This document shows, in pieces, positions 1 through 8,440 of a DNA stretch of 36,874 bases; within the stretch, counting starts at the first letter, position 1, and each line of letters begins with the position of its first letter. Made by a program: the position numbers and the translations under genes. The stretch is from positions 1 through 36,874 of the forward strand of contig JARIAR010000037.1 of assembly GCA_029257805.1 (NCBI GenBank), given 5' to 3'. Source of the stretch: Blautia sp. GTDB taxonomy: Bacteria > Bacillota > Clostridia > Lachnospirales > Lachnospiraceae. The notes beneath the pieces were generated by a model. That model was not told the DNA's origin, searched no databases, and was given only the letters and a program-made list of their open reading frames with translations.

Positions 1-89
1 ATTTCTTGGCGATACGGAAACGCATCTCCATTTGTTTTTAGTTTACCAGATTCTCCCTATTTCGTCTACTATTTTACATAAAAAAGTAC

Positions 90-118
90 TTGCATTTTAT
101 TCAAAATTCCTATATAAT
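90..118 (+). promoter_or_regulatory. SigmaA promoter of tRNA-Tyr
   Basis: TTGCAT (90-95) and a perfect TATAAT (113-118) are separated by 17 bp. The predicted start, near 125, lies just upstream of the tRNA 5' end at 133. This is a clean housekeeping promoter for the tRNA, and read-through could also reach the arsR gene behind it. Confidence 0.8.
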
Positions 119-132
119 TAATCACGAATCAT

Positions 133-214
133 GGAAGGATTCCCGAGTGGCCAAAGGGGGCAGACTGTAAATCTGTTTGCAACGCCTTCGAAGGTTCGAA
201 TCCTTCTCCATCCA
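133..214 (+). tRNA. tRNA-Tyr (anticodon GUA)
   Basis: This is a class II tRNA of 82 nt. The anticodon loop CTGTAAA carries GTA at 167-169. The long variable arm is followed by a T-arm GAAGG-TTCGAAT-CCTTC (190-206) and discriminator A at 214; CCA is not encoded. The acceptor strands GGAAGGA (133-139) and TCCATCC (207-213) pair except at A136-A210, where a mismatch sits in the middle of the stem. A T at 136 would give perfect pairing. The gene has its own promoter and a terminator-like hairpin behind it. Confidence 0.95.
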
Positions 215-238
215 TTCTTTTAATACTAAATTTAAAAC

Positions 239-264
239 AACCCAGGATTATTTCCTGGGTTTTC
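239..264 (+). terminator. Terminator after tRNA-Tyr
   Basis: Stem AACCCAGGA (239-247), loop TTATT, stem TCCTGGGTT (253-261), followed by a short T-rich tail. It separates the tRNA from arsR. The tail is interrupted, so termination may be incomplete. Confidence 0.7.
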
Positions 265-299
265 TGTTCATACCACAATATAAGCAACGAGGTGAGAGC

Positions 300-608
300 A
301 TGCACAAACACGAAATAGAGCATCCAATAAAAGAAGAAACTTTATACAATTTAGCTGAACTTTTTAAAGTATTCGGCGATCCCACACGCATTCGAATTTT
401 ATATATTCTTTCCTCACAGGAACTTTGCGTACAGGATATTGCAGATAAACTAACCATGACACAAAGTGCCATTTCTCACCAGCTTCGGATTCTAAAACAA
501 ATGTCTCTTGTAAAATATAGAAGAGACGGAAAAACTGTATATTACTCTCTTGCAGATGACCATGTTTCCACAATTATGAAGCAGGGTCTGGAACATGTAT
601 GTGAATAA
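300..608 (+). CDS. ArsR/SmtB-family metal-responsive repressor
   Basis: A 102-residue winged-helix repressor of the ArsR/SmtB family, expected to bind DNA as a dimer and release it on metal binding. The frame is open further upstream, but this ATG has the good ribosome site GAGGTGAG and restores the normal family length. The protein begins MHKHEIEHPIKEE; the core contains FGDPTRIRIL, the ELCVQDIA segment and the recognition helix TQSAISHQLRILKQ. The C-terminus has D-x-H, then H eleven residues on, then E three further, the spacing of the SmtB/CzrA alpha-5 zinc site. Only one Cys remains in the ELCV segment, which argues against an ArsR/CadC thiolate site. No transporter lies beside it. A half-site TGTTCATAC at 265-273 resembles one arm of the SmtB/CzrA operator. 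Family is sure; zinc as ligand is inference. Confidence 0.9.
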   Translation: MHKHEIEHPIKEETLYNLAELFKVFGDPTRIRILYILSSQELCVQDIADKLTMTQSAISHQLRILKQMSLVKYRRDGKTVYYSLADDHVSTIMKQGLEHVCE

Positions 609-613
609 AAAAC

Positions 614-655
614 AAAACTGCCCTTGTTTTACAAAAGGACAGTTTTATTTTTTAT
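614..655. terminator. Bidirectional terminator between arsR and the amylase gene
   Basis: AAAACTG (614-620) pairs with CAGTTTT (640-646), extended by CCTT/AAGG inside. T-runs follow on both strands, so the element can serve both convergent genes. Confidence 0.8.
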
Positions 656-2766
656 TCTGATTTTTTATCTTTATGCCAAAGTACCATAGCCCCATAACCC
701 GGTACAGAAAGACGCGCCACACCTCCATGTGCAACATAGGTGCTTGTTTCCTCTGTATATCCGGATCTGTAAGAAAGCATTACTCTCTCAAGAACCGTAT
801 CTTCCCGACGTGTGATCCCCGTTCTCCATACCTCAATTTCCATTTCCCGGTCTTCCGGTAGATTATTAAGGATCACGATCATCTGCTCGCAATCTGAAAA
901 GCGTCCATAAGCCAGTCCCTGATAATCATTCCATAGAAATTCCAGGGATCCGCTTCGTATAATTTCATATCTTTTATGAATTTCAATCATTTTTTTATGA
1001 AATTCCAGCATCTGCTGATCTTCTTTTCCCCACGGATACGTTCTTCTGTTATCCGGATCTGTAAAGCCGCAAACGCCCGCTTCATCTCCATAATATACGG
1101 TAGGCGCTCCAGGCCATGTCATCTGTATTACAACTGCTTCCCTCATAACTGCAGGATTCACTCCAAGAGACGCAGCTTCCGCACCTGCATATGACAACCT
1201 TCCTACTTTTCGATTTGTTCTTGTCAGGAACCGGGAATGATCATGATTAGAAAGTTCATTCATAGCTGTATAAAAAGCGGACATATGAAGTGCACGCATG
1301 TGTGTACGCATAGCGCCTATAAATGCTTCACTGTTTCCATAAAGATCCTCTCGATATTCATCACTATGTTTTTCCATTCCTGTCAGAAACCAGGTAATGG
1401 GTTCCATAAAAGCATCATAATTCATCACGGTATCCCATTCATCACCTAAAAGCCATCCTTCCGGATTTCCATAGTGTTCCGCTAGAATCAGCGCATCTGG
1501 ATTCGCTTCCTTTACGGCTCTGCGAAAATCCTTCCAAAACTGATGATTAAATTCAATACTGTGTCCTAAATCTGCCGCTACATCCAGTCTCCATCCATCC
1601 ACATTATAGGGAGGTGATACCCATTTTTTTCCAACTTTTAAAATATAATCATACAGAGCTGAAGATTTTTCATAATTCAACTTTGGAAGTGTGTCATGAG
1701 CCCACCATCCATCATATGAGGGATTATACGGCCATTGGTTTTCATCTTTAAAATCAAAAAAGTCACGATAAGGGCTTTCTGCAGAAACATAGGCACCTTT
1801 TGGATATCCCTCCTGATTTTCATAGATACGTTCTCTGTCCATCCACTTATTAAAAGAGCCGCAGTGGTTAAAGACTCCATCCAATATTACCCGCATTCCT
1901 CTTTTATGAATTTCCTGTACCAGATTCGCAAACAATGCATTGCTGGCTTCCAGGTTTTTTTTGTCTGTCACACGACGTATATATTTATGTGCATGGGAAT
2001 TTTCTCTATCTCCCGGCTGCAAAAGTCCGTCCGAATCTTCTAAGATTTTTCCATAATGAGGATCAATATAATCATAGTCCTGACAGTCGTATTTATGATT
2101 ACTCGGAGATACAAATACAGGATTTAAATAAAGAACCTCTACACCCAATTCCTGAAGGTAATCCAGCTTTTCCCGGATTCCTTGAAGATCCCCTCCATAA
2201 AATTCCCGCACTCCCATAACTGCCGGTATCTTATCCCAGTTTTCTACACGTACACTTACATCTCCAATGTAAAAATATTCCCCTGTTTCTACATCGTTCG
2301 TTTTATCACCATTATAGAAACGGTCAATATATATTTGATACATTACTGCGCCTTTTGCCCATTTGGGAGTATCATATCCTGGATAAATCTCAAAATCCAT
2401 TCTTCCCTCATGCTCCATTGTCACTCCCTGCGTATTGTAGTAACAAACAAGGGAACCATACTCGATTTCAAAATAATAACGGCACACTTTACTTCCTATT
2501 GTGATTTCCGTTTCATAATAATCAAATCCTTTTGAAGTATCTGCAATATACATTTCCTTTCGTTTTCCATCACAGATAAGATACACTGCATCCACATTAT
2601 TTTTCTGGGTGCGAAAACGAATTTTTACTGTATCCCCTTCTTTTGGTTCAGAAGGACTTCTATAATATTCTGTTCCATCACTAAAAAAAGCATTCTTATT
2701 CAAAACAGACCTCATATTCAATATATACTGCATTTTCTTTACGACGTCTACTTCTTTGCGTTCCAT
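652..2766 (-). CDS. GH13 alpha-amylase / neopullulanase-like glycosidase
   Basis: A 704-residue alpha-glucan hydrolase of glycoside hydrolase family 13. There is no signal peptide, so it should act in the cytoplasm on imported malto-oligosaccharides or cyclodextrins. Residues 30-130 look like the N-terminal beta domain (CBM34-like) of the neopullulanase/cyclomaltodextrinase group; the barrel begins at AVMYQIYIDRF. The four GH13 blocks are visible: DGVFNH (296-301), GWRLDVAAD with nucleophile D395, ALILAEHYG with acid/base E430, and NHDH with D509. The ATG follows AAGAGGT with good spacing. The gene is monocistronic, with its own promoter and a terminator shared with arsR. Exact substrate (pullulan, cyclodextrin or maltodextrin) cannot be told from sequence alone. 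Confidence 0.93.
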   Translation of the reverse strand: MERKEVDVVKKMQYILNMRSVLNKNAFFSDGTEYYRSPSEPKEGDTVKIRFRTQKNNVDAVYLICDGKRKEMYIADTSKGFDYYETEITIGSKVCRYYFEIEYGSLVCYYNTQGVTMEHEGRMDFEIYPGYDTPKWAKGAVMYQIYIDRFYNGDKTNDVETGEYFYIGDVSVRVENWDKIPAVMGVREFYGGDLQGIREKLDYLQELGVEVLYLNPVFVSPSNHKYDCQDYDYIDPHYGKILEDSDGLLQPGDRENSHAHKYIRRVTDKKNLEASNALFANLVQEIHKRGMRVILDGVFNHCGSFNKWMDRERIYENQEGYPKGAYVSAESPYRDFFDFKDENQWPYNPSYDGWWAHDTLPKLNYEKSSALYDYILKVGKKWVSPPYNVDGWRLDVAADLGHSIEFNHQFWKDFRRAVKEANPDALILAEHYGNPEGWLLGDEWDTVMNYDAFMEPITWFLTGMEKHSDEYREDLYGNSEAFIGAMRTHMRALHMSAFYTAMNELSNHDHSRFLTRTNRKVGRLSYAGAEAASLGVNPAVMREAVVIQMTWPGAPTVYYGDEAGVCGFTDPDNRRTYPWGKEDQQMLEFHKKMIEIHKRYEIIRSGSLEFLWNDYQGLAYGRFSDCEQMIVILNNLPEDREMEIEVWRTGITRREDTVLERVMLSYRSGYTEETSTYVAHGGVARLSVPGYGAMVLWHKDKKSE

Positions 2767-2806
2767 ACTATACCTCTTTATTTTATATTTACAACATAAA
2801 TCTAAA

Positions 2807-2836
2807 ATTATACTATCTTATTTTATCTTAACTCAA
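2807..2836 (-). promoter_or_regulatory. Promoter of the GH13 gene
   Basis: On the minus strand, TTGAGT (2831-2836), an 18-bp spacer and TATAAT (2807-2812). This leaves a 5' UTR of about 35 nt. No cre-like catabolite operator was recognised. Confidence 0.6.
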
Positions 2837-2881
2837 AAAAATTTACAACAATTTCTCACCTAGCTTTTATTTTTATACAGT

Positions 2882-2912
2882 AAAAAAGGCAGCGGGATAG
2901 GCTGCCTTTTTT
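2882..2912. terminator. Strong terminator downstream of ftsH / end of candidate sRNA
   Basis: A perfect 12-bp stem: AAAAAAGGCAGC (2882-2893), loop GGGATAG, GCTGCCTTTTTT (2901-2912). A/T tracts flank it on both strands. It lies about 150 nt beyond the ftsH stop codon, unusually far for a simple operon terminator. Confidence 0.88.
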
Positions 2913-2976
2913 GGAGAAGGTATTTCTTCTTATGGGGTGTAGCAAAAACTATATAATGTATTGGGGGGTTTTTACG
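2882..2976 (-). ncRNA. Candidate small RNA with C-rich hairpin loop
   Basis: An extended -10 element TGATATTAT lies on the minus strand at 2983-2991, with no clear -35. Downstream come, in order: hairpin AAAAAC/GTTTTT (2968-2973 with 2944-2949) whose 18-nt loop begins with five C; a single-stranded stretch with CACCCC (2934-2939); a small hairpin AGAAG/CTTCT (2926-2930 with 2915-2919); and the strong terminator. Promoter, exposed C-runs and terminator resemble Gram-positive antisense sRNAs that bind Shine-Dalgarno sequences. It could instead be only the ftsH 3' UTR. There is no protein-coding alternative. Confidence 0.45.
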
Positions 2977-3065
2977 ATGTATATAATATCATGTAACAAG
3001 ACAAAAGTGTGCACAAATTTCACAAAATTCACCCTCATTTTTTGTATAGTTTTTATACCAGCTTT

Positions 3066-4898
3066 TTAAGCTTCTTCTTTTTTCATTGTAAAAAGTGCTT
3101 CAAACTCATCTCTGTGAACTTTTTCCTTCTCAAGAAGAAGTTCTGCACAAGAATGTAAAATATCCTTATTCTCAAGAATCACCTCTTTTGCACGGGTATG
3201 ACACGCATTTATAATTCGATGGATTTCCATATCTATTTCTCTGGCAACTTCCTCACTATAACTTCTTGTATGGGCCAGATCACGTCCTATAAACACCTCA
3301 TCATCATCGTCTCCATAAGAAATCAATCCTATCTTGTCAGACATTCCATATTTCATAACCATTGCTCTTGCAGTATCTGTTGCACGTTTAATATCGTTTG
3401 ATGCCCCTGTTGTAATATCTCCAAAAATGATCTCTTCAGCTACACGTCCCCCAAGAAGGGTCGTAATTTCCTGCATCATCTTTCCACGTGTATCAAACAT
3501 TTCATCCTTTTCCGGAAGCGACATCGTATATCCTGCCGCCCCCATTCCTGTAGGAATGATAGATATTGTATATACCGGTTCCATATCCGGAAGAACATGG
3601 TGAAGAATTGCATGACCGGCTTCGTGATATGCCGTAATCTTCTTTTCTTTTTCTGAGATCACCTTACTTTTCTTTTCTGCCCCGATGCCTACTTTAATAA
3701 AAGCACCTTTTATATCTTTTTGTGTAACATACGCCCTATTTTCTTTTGCAGCTACAATAGCCGCTTCATTCAGAAGGTTTTCAAGATCCGCCCCTGTAAA
3801 TCCTGATGTAGTCTGGGCAATCTGACGCAGATCCACATCTTCTGCCAATGGTTTATCTTTTGCATGAACATGCAAAATTTCTTCTCTGCCTTTTACATCC
3901 GGACGCCCCACTGCAACTTTACGATCAAAACGTCCAGGTCTTAAAATTGCAGGGTCTAAAATATCTACACGGTTTGTTGCCGCCATCACAATAATGCCTT
4001 CATTAACTCCGAATCCATCCATTTCTACAAGAAGCTGATTCAAAGTCTGCTCTCTCTCATCATGACCGCCGCCCATTCCAGTACCACGCTGTCTTGCGAC
4101 CGCATCAATTTCATCAATAAAGATAATACATGGCGCATGATGTTTTCCCTCTTCAAACAAATCTCTTACACGGGAAGCACCTACCCCTACAAACATCTCC
4201 ACAAAATCTGAACCGGAAATAGAAAAGAACGGAACTCCTGCTTCTCCTGCCACTGCTTTTGCAAGAAGTGTTTTACCGGTTCCCGGAGGGCCTACAAGAA
4301 GAACTCCCTTCGGAATCCTTGCTCCCACATTGGTATATTTCTGAGGAGCTTTCAAAAAATCTACAACTTCTTCCAGATCTTCTTTTTCTTCCTGAAGCCC
4401 GGCAACATTATCAAATGTTACCTTTTTATCATTTGGTCCGGACATTTTGGCACGGCTTTTCCCAAAATTCATCATTTTGGCATTTGACCCCCCGCCTCCG
4501 GACATCTGCCTGCTCATCATCATAAAAATAAACAAAACAAGACCACATGTAATTAAAACAGGAAGGAGATTTGCTAGAAACAAATTATCTCTTGGCACGT
4601 CTGCAACAACAGGAGAAATTTTTTTATTACGAAGCAGATTCTCTACTTCTTTTACATCTGTAACAAAAAAATGTTTCTGTCCTTCCCCTGATATCTCAAC
4701 GGTAACCGCACCTGTTGGAACTTCCTTGTTAGGTTGTATTTTAGCATTGATCACTTTATGATCTTCCAGTGCTTTTTCAAGCTGTTCAACTGTGTAATTA
4801 CTCTGAGAAGCTATCTGATTGTTTAAATACAAATATCCTCCTACAAATATCACGATCAGCACAATGTATAAACCGATTCTGCTTGGCTGCTTATTCAC
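3066..4898 (-). CDS. ftsH: ATP-dependent zinc metalloprotease FtsH
   Basis: A membrane-anchored AAA+ protease (610 residues) that degrades misfolded membrane proteins and short-lived regulators. Transmembrane segments lie at about 8-26 and 107-127, with a short extracytoplasmic domain between them. Walker A GPPGTGKT is at 203-210, Walker B IIFIDEID follows near 258-265, and the region around [20 protein letters not shown] is the second region of homology. The zinc-binding HEAGH is at 425-429. The start is GTG, preceded by AAGGAGA at a slightly long spacing. It is last in the tilS-hpt-ftsH series typical of Firmicutes, 16 nt after hpt. Length and motifs are normal for the family. Confidence 0.98.
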   Translation of the reverse strand: MNKQPSRIGLYIVLIVIFVGGYLYLNNQIASQSNYTVEQLEKALEDHKVINAKIQPNKEVPTGAVTVEISGEGQKHFFVTDVKEVENLLRNKKISPVVADVPRDNLFLANLLPVLITCGLVLFIFMMMSRQMSGGGGSNAKMMNFGKSRAKMSGPNDKKVTFDNVAGLQEEKEDLEEVVDFLKAPQKYTNVGARIPKGVLLVGPPGTGKTLLAKAVAGEAGVPFFSISGSDFVEMFVGVGASRVRDLFEEGKHHAPCIIFIDEIDAVARQRGTGMGGGHDEREQTLNQLLVEMDGFGVNEGIIVMAATNRVDILDPAILRPGRFDRKVAVGRPDVKGREEILHVHAKDKPLAEDVDLRQIAQTTSGFTGADLENLLNEAAIVAAKENRAYVTQKDIKGAFIKVGIGAEKKSKVISEKEKKITAYHEAGHAILHHVLPDMEPVYTISIIPTGMGAAGYTMSLPEKDEMFDTRGKMMQEITTLLGGRVAEEIIFGDITTGASNDIKRATDTARAMVMKYGMSDKIGLISYGDDDDEVFIGRDLAHTRSYSEEVAREIDMEIHRIINACHTRAKEVILENKDILHSCAELLLEKEKVHRDEFEALFTMKKEEA

Positions 4899-4914
4899 GA
4901 AATTAAATCTCCTT

Positions 4915-5445
4915 TCAATCTGCCCCTAACTCTACTACTCCAATGTACGGGAGATTTCTATATTTTTGTGCATAATCCAGACCATATCCCACAACAAATT
5001 CATCCGGGATATCAAAGCAGCAGTAATCTACTTTTACGTCTGCCACACGGCGCTCTGGTTTATCCAGAAGCGTACACAAATGCACACTGTGTGGATTTCT
5101 GTTCTTAAGAATGTTTAACAGATAACTTAAAGTTCTTCCGGAATCAATAATATCTTCCACTACCAGAACTTCTTTTCCTTCCAGCGGCTGATCCAGATCT
5201 TTCACAATTTTTACCACACCACTTGATTTTGTATCATCGCCATAACTGGAGACAGACATAAAATCAAGAGATACCGGAACTTTGATCTTCTTTGCAAGTT
5301 CACACATAAAGAACACTCCGCCCTTTAATACACAAATCATGTGAATTTCTCTTCCTGCATAATCCCTGTTAATCTGGTCAGCGATTTCCTGAATACGTGC
5401 CTCTACTTCCTCTTCACTGATTAATACTCTTACTGTTTCACTCAT
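4915..5445 (-). CDS. hpt: Hypoxanthine phosphoribosyltransferase
   Basis: A purine-salvage enzyme of 176 residues converting hypoxanthine or guanine plus PRPP to IMP or GMP in the cytoplasm. The PRPP-binding signature [14 protein letters not shown] and the upstream segment [16 protein letters not shown] are typical of HPRT. The ATG is preceded by AAGGAGG and overlaps the tilS stop by 8 nt, indicating translational coupling. The tilS-hpt-ftsH order is the same as in Bacillus subtilis. Confidence 0.97.
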   Translation of the reverse strand: MSETVRVLISEEEVEARIQEIADQINRDYAGREIHMICVLKGGVFFMCELAKKIKVPVSLDFMSVSSYGDDTKSSGVVKIVKDLDQPLEGKEVLVVEDIIDSGRTLSYLLNILKNRNPHSVHLCTLLDKPERRVADVKVDYCCFDIPDEFVVGYGLDYAQKYRNLPYIGVVELGAD

Positions 5446-6829
5446 ATCCTTTTCCTCCTTGGTATTGTACTTCTAACACCCGTTTTGTACGGGAGGTGAT
5501 TTTATATTTTTCATTCATTCGACCACCTGTAATCCAGAGGATTTCATCCTCTGCTGCCACAAGGGGAATGTTTCCCCGTTCGTCTCCAGGAATTTTATCA
5601 TCAATCATAACCCGCGACAACTTTTTACGGCTTCCTTTTTCATCAATTATAAGATAATCTCCCTGCTTTCTTGTCCGGATGTACAGCTTATTTTTTATTC
5701 TATCATAATCCAGCCATTTCGTATACTTTTTTTCTATAATCTTCTGTTTCTCATAAGAAAATATTTTTGCAGAAAAAACTCCATAAGGACATATAAGTTC
5801 CCCGGGTATCGTAAGTTCCCACTTTCCTTCTGCCTTCTTAACATCTTCTTTTTGTTTTCTTAGCACAATTCCTTTGTATGTTCTCTTGGCAAGAAGTCCA
5901 TACGGAAGATGAATCTGCCGTCCGGTGCACATATGAGAAAGTTCCATAAAATTCCGCAAATGTACTGCTGTAAAATCTTTTCTCTTTCCTGCAAGTTTTT
6001 CCAGTACTTCTAAAATGGCATATTTCTGAACTATCTTCTCCTGTTCAAAAAACGCATCAGGAAAAAACACCGTTTCTTTCGTCTGACTGCATAACCCAAG
6101 AAGCTTTCTCCCTTCTTTTTGGAAATAGTCTTCTGCTTCTGCAAGAAATCCGGCTGTTTCCGCCATATGTGATACTGCTCTGGAATTAATTTCTTTTTCC
6201 ATAAGCGGCAGAATATGATGACGTATCCTGTTTCTTGTATACACATCTGATAAATTGCTGCTATCTAAAACATTCGGTATATGCTCCTCTTTTAAATAGT
6301 GTACAATTTGCTCTTTTTCTAAACATAAAACAGGGCGAATAAAATCCCTCTGTACCGGTCTCATAGAAGAGAGTCCTTTTAGACCGGTTCCTCTTGCCAG
6401 ATGATGAAGCATTGTTTCCGCAAGATCATTTTTATTGTGGGCAAGGGCTATCTTGATCTTTTCCTCAGGAATATTCAAAGCCTGCTTTTCTTTTTGAAAA
6501 GCCTGTCTTCTTACAAGCCGTCCCGTCTCTTCGGTTCCCATTTTCCATTCCTCTGCAAGTTTTGGCACATTATATGTATAAACACTGCAGGGAATCCCCC
6601 ATGTTTTACATGTTTCTTTTACAAGATTGCAGTCACGATCCGCCTCTTCATGGCGGATTCCATGATGGACGTGCACGACTCTAATAGAAAAATCCCGTTC
6701 TTCCCGGTAACGTCTTAAAAAATCCAACATTGCCATAGAATCTCCCCCACCGGATACCCCTGCTAAAACAAAATCTCCATCCTGTATCATATTATTTTTT
6801 TCCATGTAGTTTTTTACAAGGTTATACAT
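5438..6829 (-). CDS. tilS: tRNA(Ile)-lysidine synthase
   Basis: This enzyme modifies C34 of tRNA-Ile(CAU) to lysidine with ATP, so that the tRNA reads AUA as Ile instead of AUG. The 463-residue protein has the N-type ATP pyrophosphatase P-loop SGGGDSMAML near the N-terminus, the family motif HHGIRHEEADRD, then NKNDLAETMLHHLARGTGLKGLSSM, and a C-terminal TilS domain. A GTG seven codons upstream (6850) is in frame, but AGGAG sits 5 nt before the ATG at 6829, and that start leaves 8 nt after spoIIE. The gene overlaps hpt by 8 nt. AT-rich genomes that use AUA need this enzyme. Confidence 0.95.
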   Translation of the reverse strand: MYNLVKNYMEKNNMIQDGDFVLAGVSGGGDSMAMLDFLRRYREERDFSIRVVHVHHGIRHEEADRDCNLVKETCKTWGIPCSVYTYNVPKLAEEWKMGTEETGRLVRRQAFQKEKQALNIPEEKIKIALAHNKNDLAETMLHHLARGTGLKGLSSMRPVQRDFIRPVLCLEKEQIVHYLKEEHIPNVLDSSNLSDVYTRNRIRHHILPLMEKEINSRAVSHMAETAGFLAEAEDYFQKEGRKLLGLCSQTKETVFFPDAFFEQEKIVQKYAILEVLEKLAGKRKDFTAVHLRNFMELSHMCTGRQIHLPYGLLAKRTYKGIVLRKQKEDVKKAEGKWELTIPGELICPYGVFSAKIFSYEKQKIIEKKYTKWLDYDRIKNKLYIRTRKQGDYLIIDEKGSRKKLSRVMIDDKIPGDERGNIPLVAAEDEILWITGGRMNEKYKITSRTKRVLEVQYQGGKGYE

Positions 6830-6837
6830 CTCTACTC

Positions 6838-8331
6838 CTATTTCTTCCACATTCCGGCAACAAGAACTGTCATATCATCTTTTGCCCGATAATCACTGTA
6901 TCCAAGAACACGTTCCAAAATCCCCCTGCTTATCTCTTTTGGAGAATCTTCACGTATATCCATGATAATGTCCTTCATTGTTTCTTCCTCCCTCTCTAAA
7001 GGCAACGCATCCAAAACTCCATCTGTCATCATAATAAGATAATCCCCATGATACAGTTTTCTTGATGCAGTATCAAAATCAATCTGCTGCACAAGACCTG
7101 CTGCAATGCTCTCAGAAGATATAGATTCTACCCAGTGATCACGTTTTATAAATGTGGAGGAAGCTCCTGCTTTTAAAAAATTACAAATTCCTGTATACAA
7201 ATCTACGGCACAAATATCTACTGTAGAAAACATTCCCTCCTGACCTTTTAGGACCAAAGCCGAATTCACCATTTTTGCAGCTGTATCCTGAGAAAATCCA
7301 CTGTCAAGAAATTGTTCCAAAAGTTCTACTACTACTTCGCTCTCTCTGCATGCCTCCATACCGGAACCCATTCCATCAGACAAACACATAACAAATCTTC
7401 CCCCGTCTTCCTGGCGGCATACATAATTATCTCCGGAAACTTTTTCTTTTTCCTTTGTTAATTTTGAAACTCCATACATCATCTGATAACTTACATCTTC
7501 CACAAAATGCACTGTATGGTATTCTCCATTTACAATACATCTGCTACCGGTCTCCGGTGTCATGGAACATCCACATACACCTGACAAAATCTGCGCAACT
7601 TCTGTTACAGAAATACATTGTCCGCTCCTTGCTCTCATATGAAGAAAGACCTGACGTCTGCCTTCTACTCGGTCCATCACCCATACTCTTTTTACAACAA
7701 TATGGCGTTTCCTCATAGATTTCTGGATTTCCTCCCGAAACTCCGGCGACGCATTGGAAATATCATACAGATCTTCTGCTACCATCTCCATAATCCTGGA
7801 TATTTCCGTAAGCTGCTGCGCCACTGCAAGGCGCCCTTCGATCATACGGTTATCCCAAAAAAGATTTTGCTTTTCCCGGAAAAAGCCCTCTTGAACAGCA
7901 TCACAATATTGCATGGAACGACTGCATACTCCAGACCATTCCCCTCGGATTTTGCGAAGCCCTTCCGGATCCCCCTCTTCCATAATTCGTATCAGGCTCT
8001 CTCCGCCGCGGTACATTTCCGCACCATTTTCTCCCCAGCATAAATCCTTCTGATAACACTTACTGCAAACCTTTTCACTGGCATCTGTCAAAATTTTTTG
8101 GATCTGCCCGCCGCTGAGATAATCTTTACGATACGGCATTCCATAAAAAGTATCGGCCAGTTTTTGAAAAGAAGCAGCATACTTCTGCACCTTTTCTTTC
8201 TGGGGATGGCTTTCTGTAAATAACATCATCTCTTCTGAAGATTTCTTTCTTCCGGACAAAATAGTTTTTGCCATGTCCCGCAAAATCAGCAATATGCTGA
8301 TCACGAGCATGGCAACGATCCATTCCTGCAT
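6838..8331 (-). CDS. spoIIE: SpoIIE-like sporulation serine phosphatase, short form
   Basis: A PP2C-type phosphatase expected to dephosphorylate SpoIIAA and so release SigmaF in the forespore. The C-terminal domain is clear: SGDNYV (299-304), LSDGMGSGMEA with D319, STVDICAVDLYTG, FLKAGASS, MTDG with D437, and KDDMTVLVAG near 484-493. A central region with C89-x2-C92-x5-C98 resembles the SpoIIE regulatory domain. The N-terminus has a single membrane helix (about 4-17). Bacillus SpoIIE is about 830 residues with ten N-terminal membrane spans; here the protein is 497 residues, so that region is missing. An upstream in-frame ATG at 8400 lies in the -35 element, whereas ATG 8331 follows GGGAGGGAGA. 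The position between divIC and tilS matches Bacillus. Identity is strong; the reduced membrane part is real unless the sequence is broken upstream, and I see no SpoIIE-like residue string there. Confidence 0.92.
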   Translation of the reverse strand: MQEWIVAMLVISILLILRDMAKTILSGRKKSSEEMMLFTESHPQKEKVQKYAASFQKLADTFYGMPYRKDYLSGGQIQKILTDASEKVCSKCYQKDLCWGENGAEMYRGGESLIRIMEEGDPEGLRKIRGEWSGVCSRSMQYCDAVQEGFFREKQNLFWDNRMIEGRLAVAQQLTEISRIMEMVAEDLYDISNASPEFREEIQKSMRKRHIVVKRVWVMDRVEGRRQVFLHMRARSGQCISVTEVAQILSGVCGCSMTPETGSRCIVNGEYHTVHFVEDVSYQMMYGVSKLTKEKEKVSGDNYVCRQEDGGRFVMCLSDGMGSGMEACRESEVVVELLEQFLDSGFSQDTAAKMVNSALVLKGQEGMFSTVDICAVDLYTGICNFLKAGASSTFIKRDHWVESISSESIAAGLVQQIDFDTASRKLYHGDYLIMMTDGVLDALPLEREEETMKDIIMDIREDSPKEISRGILERVLGYSDYRAKDDMTVLVAGMWKK

Positions 8332-8367
8332 ATATCTCCCTCCCCCCTTATCTATCACTAAGTGGGT

Positions 8368-8435
8368 ATTATACGGGATATGATATAAAATGTCTGTCAA
8401 AAGGAGACGAAAACCTCATATAACTTCTCGTCAAA
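8368..8435 (-). promoter_or_regulatory. Spo0A-type SigmaA promoter of spoIIE (21-bp spacer)
   Basis: On the minus strand, TTGACA (8395-8400) and TATAAT (8368-8373) are perfect consensus elements but 21 bp apart. In B. subtilis, spoIIE and spoIIG promoters have this over-long spacing and need phosphorylated Spo0A. Three matches to the 0A box (TGTCGAA) occur in the same orientation: TGTCAAA 8395-8401 (6/7, on the -35), AGACGAA 8405-8411 and CGTCAAA 8429-8435. The first two start 10 bp apart, on one helical face. Confidence 0.75.
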
Positions 8436-8440
8436 TCCTT

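Noticed and set aside
1..31. Possible start of a minus-strand gene (about MEMRFRIAKK) running off the left edge
   Set aside because: Only ten codons are visible and no clear ribosome site at normal spacing precedes either ATG; cannot be supported.
2951..2989. Two plus-strand TATAAT-like sequences as promoters
   Set aside because: Neither has a -35 at acceptable distance and no plus-strand gene follows before ftsH.
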